The notes under the pieces are model-generated. The model had not been told where the DNA came from and searched no databases. It worked only from the letters and a program-made list of their open reading frames with translations. The position numbers and the translations under genes were made by a program. A stretch of 64,000 nt of DNA from Membranipora membranacea. Its lineage: Eukaryota > Bryozoa > Gymnolaemata > Cheilostomatida > Membraniporidae. Below, piece by piece: positions 57,741-64,000 of the stretch. Where the stretch lies: contig OU612072.1 in NCBI GenBank assembly GCA_914767715.1, forward strand, positions 23,930,001 to 23,994,000. Reading direction: 5' to 3'. Every line of letters begins with the position of its first letter. Within the stretch, counting starts at the first letter, position 1.

Positions 57741-60700
57741 AAAATGGTTGAACATTATGAATCTAAGGGTGCAGTGGCGTACCTGTAGCTAGGTTTACAT
57801 TCTTCTAGCAAGATATTATGGTACAAGATGTTTATGGGAATCTTGTATTTTTTGCATTTGCAATGTCTGAAGATTTCTTTTGTTTTCTAATCTATATTGT
57901 GAAGTTTCGGCCCTTGAAAGTTGCATCCCCCTTTGAATACTTCCAGACAAAGGATAAATAGAGCTCTGAGTTTCATCACCGTGTTCTGGTGAGAGGATAA
58001 TAGGAAAGATTTTATTAAATTGGACCTACTTCAACTGTGGCATGGTATGGAAAACGATTTTGATTGAATTGAACTTTACCAGTGCATAATTTTGTAAAAA
58101 AAAGACCATAATTATAATTTGGCACTGGCAATCTAAAACCAATCATCCCCTTGTTTTCTGGACAAATGAGTTTTCATCTTAGAACCTTATCGTTAGTGAA
58201 TCAGTGAAAGTTTAAAACTTGACACAGGATTAAAATTGTCGAAGTAAGACAATTTGAGATGATTAATTACATTATGAATAGTCGTTACTAACATAAGAAG
58301 TTATGACAAGTAAATTAAATTTTAAAACCGGAACGATTATCCTCTGATTCTGCTTTCCAATCCGAGAACAGAGGCCCATTCCCTGACATTGTCTCGTCGA
58401 GTTTACTTACACACTTTATCTCACAATGAAATCTATTTTAGAATCATTGGTTTACACCACCAGACATCACCCTATTATGAACAATGAAACCCAACCGATA
58501 ATCTTCTGGTAATATTATCACAGAGTAAGAATATATCTGTGATATTATTCCGATTTCAGTAAGCTATAAGCTTCTTTTCTGAAGCTATCGCTCAAATGCC
58601 CAGTTAGCAGAGAGTCCGTCAGAACTTTCTCACACTAAAGACGCCTCATAAATTTTGAAGGTTTGGCTTATAATTTCCTTTGACTTTCTGGTGTTGGCAG
58701 AAAAGTTGACAGATTTTTCTTGCTCGCTAGGTTAGAGTGAATAGCTTGATATTATCCCTGTCAAATGGTCGGCTTTGGTGAGGTGAGAATCCTGGAAGGA
58801 TGTTATTCATGAGATCGTTGCTCTCAACAATCAGTTACCCCTGACGTTAAATCTGTGTTTTTTACCCTGACATTATCCTCTTCAATACAGAGATTATTTC
58901 CTGTTGCTCCAGACCCAAATTACCATCAGCTTGGCTGAGAAAGTTTGGAGATTTAATTTGATGCACCTGGTGCCATCGTGAATGTCACATTTAATCCCAC
59001 AAGAAAGTATTGACTGAGGTTTGCGACCTAGCGACGGGTCGAATCTCCACAATCTCACCAAATAAAGCATCCTATTGAGATATTTTTAGTATTTTTGGGG
59101 GCTTCCCGACCCCTGTGGAAGGACATCCAAGGAAATGAGTTTTCACTCGATGACATAAGTCAATCACGTCTTTAAGACAATGTGGTCGGCCAGCATGGTT
59201 ATTCAATAGACCATAAACTGCATTCCAAATCACCAACAGTGCAAACCATATGGAAATGAACTAAGGTCTGGGTAGGGAAAACAAAATACCGACACCGCAG
59301 CCAAACAGTATTCAATAATACTTCCAAATGTTCAACCAAAGGAATTCCTGTTTAGCCTATCTATGATAGAGGCGGGTGGTTAGAGAGCCCACCCTCACTT
59401 AGCTTGTCAAGACAGTCTAAACCAGAGTACTTCTTATATGGTGGGAGCAATGAGTACATAAGAGTATAATTATGGGTCACTAGGTGCAAGGCCACACTTT
59501 CACATTGTTCTATCCATACTGTAGTTTCTGGTTTTGGCTGCAGTGTATGGATAGATGAATAATTTAACTGATGATCTGCTGATGTATAGAGAGGTACTCC
59601 AGTAGGGAGATTCTCAAGTGGCACACCGGTCAATATGGCACCAGCGACGACGATGTTAGGAGTTATCCTCCCACATGACCTGGATTGTAAGAATTCATGT
59701 TATTAGCTGCTGCCCGATGTTTCTGTGCTATTCATTAGAAACCTCAGTTAATTCTAATCTGAATGTTGTCTTGGCTTGTTCAGATCATCCAACCGACTGA
59801 ATCATTGACAATTATTTAGGGGCAGTTTGAAATAAAAATACCTGCTAAAATTGGTAAAAGATAAACTGAAAATTAGTGCCGTTGTTTGTTGCAGCCATTA
59901 AACTGTTAGACACGCTGGTGCGCGTGACTGTTTATTATAGACGTGCCTCTAGTTTAGGTGAGACACACACACGTGATGGTGACTCCTCTACCAGGCACCC
60001 ACACACCTGATATTGGCCAGAGCTCGTGTTCCACTGAACTAATCGAGATGCACAAGTCGATCAAGACTACATATTAAGTATCAGGGTACCGATTAATTCA
60101 GGGAAATAATATATATATATAATACATAATAATAATAATATATATTAGTGAGCGCAATGACTTCATAGCCGTAATACCAGCACGACACACGCGGTTATGA
60201 TCTGGTATTAATATCACTCAGCAGGTTAATCACCTCTAGTACAAAGCTACGAGACTCAAGACCATTTAAATCGGGAAAGAAAGTTTCACCCTCCCTTCTC
60301 AGTTTGTCATGCAATATCTATCTCACTAATCTTAAAATAGACCATCAGTGGCTTAATATCAGTCTGCGTGATTCATCATCGAGTAGTATCATATTATTTT
60401 GATAAACACTGAGGAGCAGCAACATATGTCCAGTCATAGTGACACAGGCTTCTTGGAGAAGTTAATATTAAAATCTGTTTTAAATGCGTTCAGTTCCTGA
60501 TCCCGATACACAGTGGCATCATCAAAAAAGACATAAGAAATTGATGAGGGGTAGCGTTACATACGGAGTAAGGTTTACACAAAAATGCAAAATCAGAAAA
60601 AAAATTTCTGAATTGTGTACCGTGACCATGAGCTTTGTTGTTGCTCTGTTTTTTTTACAGGAATACAGGAATTCAATATTGTCCAATATTTTTGGGAGCT

Positions 60701-62740
60701 GGATCTATCTAATAATATACCAAAACTTGAAGTTATCAAGATTAGGTTTTCGTACTAATTTCTAAGATCCGCCCCCCCCCCCCAAGTTATTAACGGTTTG
60801 CAAACCCATGGCAGTAATATAGGTATGAAAATATAACTGGATACTTTTAACCAGCCTGCGGCCCCAAGCCTCAGTTTTATAAAGATAAAACCAACTTCGT
60901 GTTGCCACTGCGACCGCAAAATTCTCGTTATTTTTATGTTTATCTTTACAGCAAAGTATGAAATTGGCTTCAGAGGCTTTGAGATTGTTTGTGTTGGGTT
61001 ATATGGGGATCAAACATCATCTAGTCTGCGGCTGGGCCGACGTTGATGGGTGCTTTATGGCTTATTGTTCCTGTTGATTGTTACTAAACCCCATACACTT
61101 CATATACACGAATATCAGCGAGATAATTTATCTGTCTAGCCAGAGGTCTTAAAAAACCTCTTACTTGAAGTAAACAAGATTTTATCTGCCACCCCAGCCG
61201 CTAAGCCTTACACGGTGGATAAGGTAGCTTAGTTTGGGGCTGAGCCCGTGTTTTGGTGACAGTGCTGAGGATTATGAGCTATGTTTATGTGAGTTAGACG
61301 ATACCACTGTGGTAAACAATATTTGCTTCTTGTTTGACAATGTTTATGATGTGGTTAGGGAATGTATTGTGCTATTGAGTTACTAAAAACTCCTCTGATA
61401 CAATAATATCAGTGGGAATGAAAATACATCACCCGTCACTCGGCTGTGCAGAGGATCATAAAAATGGAACTTTTAAATTACTGCAGACCAATTGACTAGG
61501 GTGTAAATAAATTACAAACAGCGGCTAAAATAAATTGAAACATTGAAAAACAGCTTGTGATCCTCGGCTAATAACAAGTAGTAATTTTTGTGACATACCG
61601 GGTATTAGCAGACTTTAACTAGAACAATGCTGCCGACAAGTGCCCTGTAATAAAAATAACAACTTGAGATCTGCTTGTATCCAATTATAGAAACAGTAAG
61701 TGATTAAACCGATAGGCTGATAAACAAGCAGGCACTGAGTGGTGCATGTCACTTTTTGACAGGCTGTCCCATACTGAGTTATGAGAGCACTGTCAGCTCC
61801 TGGCAGGCTGCAGTATAACAGAGCACTTTGTTTAGCTGTGTACTTATATCAATGCTGCCGGCTCCTCCACAGCGCTGACATCACAGCAGGCAGACAATGC
61901 ATTAATATGTGCTGCTGCTGCCAAAAACTGAATAAATAAGCTGTTTGTATGTGTTTTGTAGGTCTTGGATATATCAAAACCAAACTAGCACCAAATTTTA
62001 GTAACGCATTTCATGATTTGGCAGACAGATTGGGTCGCATATTTTATGAAGAGAAAAAAGCTCCTTCTTTGTGTTTTGAACTGGGTGGTGAGTGAAAATT
62101 TAGGCCGATAGTAAGTTATAAACAAGTGTGTGAGATTATGTAGATGTATATTAATACACCCATATGTTCCCCTCATACCTACATACATACATCATCATAC
62201 TACCACCATCAAACAGATTTGTACCGAAACAGGATAGAAGGTTTTATATGATGAGGAACAGTTGGCACTACAGATGTTCTAATACTAGGGATTAGGGAAT
62301 TCAGAATAGAGATTAATTCTCTGAAAAAGCTGAGAATATGATTGACCATAAATCCAGTGTCCTGTCAGTTGGCAGGTGATGGATATATTATTTCCTACTT
62401 TGTAATGTTACCGTATCCTGCTCAATTTGAATTACAAACTTGGACGATTGAAAAAAATTCGCTTTCTGTATGTGCATTCTTAAGTCTATAAATAAACAGT
62501 TGTACAAATATTCGGAACTGGTGATATAAGTGACCATATCTATCTTGCAGGGTTTTCCTAGACAATTGAAAATAACGCTCTTGGTAAAGCTCTGATGGCT
62601 TATTGTCTGTATCTCTGTCCAACCACCAAAAGCGCAAGCGAAAAAGAATCAACTTGCACAGCAGGCAAGGATAATTGAAGGCTAACCATATTTTATAATT
62701 TTGTCACAACTAAGTAGGCCTACATTTCGGTTGACGAATG
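57741..62740. other. Unassigned DNA
   Basis: No gene recognised in about 5 kb. An AT dinucleotide/ATA-rich tract occurs at about 60107-60145 and a C run at about 60772-60783. Open stretches are short and unconvincing on both strands. Confidence 0.4.
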
Positions 62741-63180
62741 AGGATACACACGTATCAGTAACACGCTAGCGTCTCATCCTAACTTTGTGATCCTGGTTCG
62801 AACATCAGTTACATATTGTCACAATGAATACAGGGAGCTTAGTCAGTGACATCTTTCCTAGCTTGACCTGGACCGGGAAGGTTCTAAAGCTCCCTGTGAT
62901 CAAGGCACCACATAATTTGGAGTTGTCCCCTCTTTTATGGACCATCCGAATTCATAGATTACAAACAATCTGCGCACATTACTCCATCATTCATGTTGTG
63001 GCCGACCCACCAGTTGGTTGGTCAATGGGGTTAAAATTCCATCAGCTGTAAATAGCTACAACAGGTGTCCTATCTAGGGGTCATCATAGTAACAATTAGG
63101 CCGACCTCATCAACGCAGTTCTACCCAGGGCTAACCACTAAGACCACCGCTGAGACACAGAACAGATGTGAGAGAGGAGC
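62741..63180. repeat. Possible SINE with tRNA-like promoter boxes
   Basis: On the plus strand GTAACACGCTAGCGTCTCAT is followed 25 nt later by the B-box-like GGTTCGAACAT (62794-62804). On the minus strand about 63120-63165 contains GTGTCTCAGCGGTGGTCTTA with GTGGTTAGCCCTGGG, also tRNA-promoter-like. These could be two SINE heads or one composite. No 3' tail or target duplication was found. Confidence 0.3.
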
Positions 63181-64000
63181 GGTATATAATAGATCTGTGT
63201 ATATCTAAAGCCAGGATTACTGAGGTATTAATGAGGTCTGATTATGAATTATGAAAATATTCAAACAATTAAAACACTATGACAAGTGACACCATGACGG
63301 CCCATGTATAGTACTATAATCCACATGTCACTTTGACTGCTACAGATCAGGAAACCTGTATAAGTTCAAATAGATCAAACCTAAGAAGAGTACATCGCTG
63401 ACCAATAAATTAGCTTGTACCAACGAGTTAGAGTCTCTAACTCCTTGCTTGCACTAACTAAACACTTCCCCTATGTATTATGGGATATAAAGAGCCTGCA
63501 CCTGGCTGCAGTAGGCAGGCTCTCTGATTTTTGGCATTGATTAGACTGAGTCATCCTACAACAGTCTCCTGCCAGCCAGGTCTGCCACTGTGCACAACGT
63601 CATACTTATGGCTGAGCTACTGTGCCGACGGTCAATGGATATTATAATACCTGGTATTTTGGCTACGACCTGTTGTTCATCAATCCGGATGTTTTGAATG
63701 TTCGAGTGAGCCTGCAGGCCCTTATCACATACTACTGTTTAGGTAATACTTTGATAGTAACCCCTTATTTCAGACAAACTTATGTATTATCATTTATCAG
63801 TCATTCCTGCGCTCACAGTTGAACACGATTACACAATCGTTTTATCTGTATAATAAAAGTGGCGTGACAATTTGAGAAGCTAACTTCAGCTCAGCTGCGT
63901 AAACTGTGGACATCTCCATATAGCCCGGTGGTGATAGGACATCGTAGGTGCAGCGCTGTGAAACAGGAGAAATTGAGACTTTTATTACCGTTGATTTGAA
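63181..64000. other. Right end of window, unassigned
   Basis: No gene recognised; a 66-codon plus-strand open stretch at 63622-63822 has no family features. Confidence 0.4.

Overview
This window is eukaryotic, almost certainly from a metazoan. It is AT-rich and intron-dense, has GT-AG splice sites, and carries hAT-type and other MITEs, foldback elements, a non-LTR retrotransposon tail and long poly-C/poly-G runs. No open reading frame is a complete gene, so coding evidence has to be assembled exon by exon. I cannot name the species; a marine-invertebrate-like animal is an inference.

The core (about 6.26-43.33 kb) is a head-to-tail array of four diverged copies of one roughly 8.6-10 kb unit. 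All four lie in the same orientation. The units run about 6260-15844, 16021-24614, 24626-33335 and 33336-43330. Each carries, on the minus strand, a gene I recognise as PHAX, the phosphorylated adaptor for RNA export. I rebuilt up to ten exons from matching phases and splice sites. They read in order as an acidic/basic N-terminal region, an N-I-W/N-I-L segment, a region ending K-H-R-L-G, and the RNA_GG_bind-type domain with RRTPGGVFLQLLK, followed by a charged C-terminus. Every copy carries lesions. Copy 1 has a nonsense codon in exon E and a frameshift in the last exon. Copy 2 has lost exons E and F. Copies 2, 3 and 4 share a +1 frameshift in exon H. Copy 3 also has a +2 shift in exon D. Copy 4 has lost exons C and D and has a stop in the last exon. 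Most lesions are length changes in short repeat tracts, so assembly error has to be excluded before all four are called dead.

The introns and spacers of the unit hold foldback MITE-like palindromes, a tRNA-like SINE head and tandem repeats. Copy 4 is split by a 3.48-kb insertion flanked by a 10-bp duplication. It contains the 3' end of a P-element/THAP9-like transposase and several exon-like segments.

Left flank (1-6.26 kb): mostly unassigned DNA with a U2 snRNA 5'-end-like segment, a non-autonomous hAT element with 8-bp target-site duplications, a 246-bp MITE and a nested foldback element.

Right flank (43.3-49.1 kb): a rearranged repeat cluster built around tRNA-Ala(AGC)-like sequences. 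It includes an initiator-tRNA-Met-like sequence, a pogo-like MITE, a LINE 3' fragment inserted into a tRNA-Ala copy, and a second, inverted copy of the hAT element. From 49.1 to 64 kb I see only unassigned DNA with minisatellites, short palindromes and a possible SINE.
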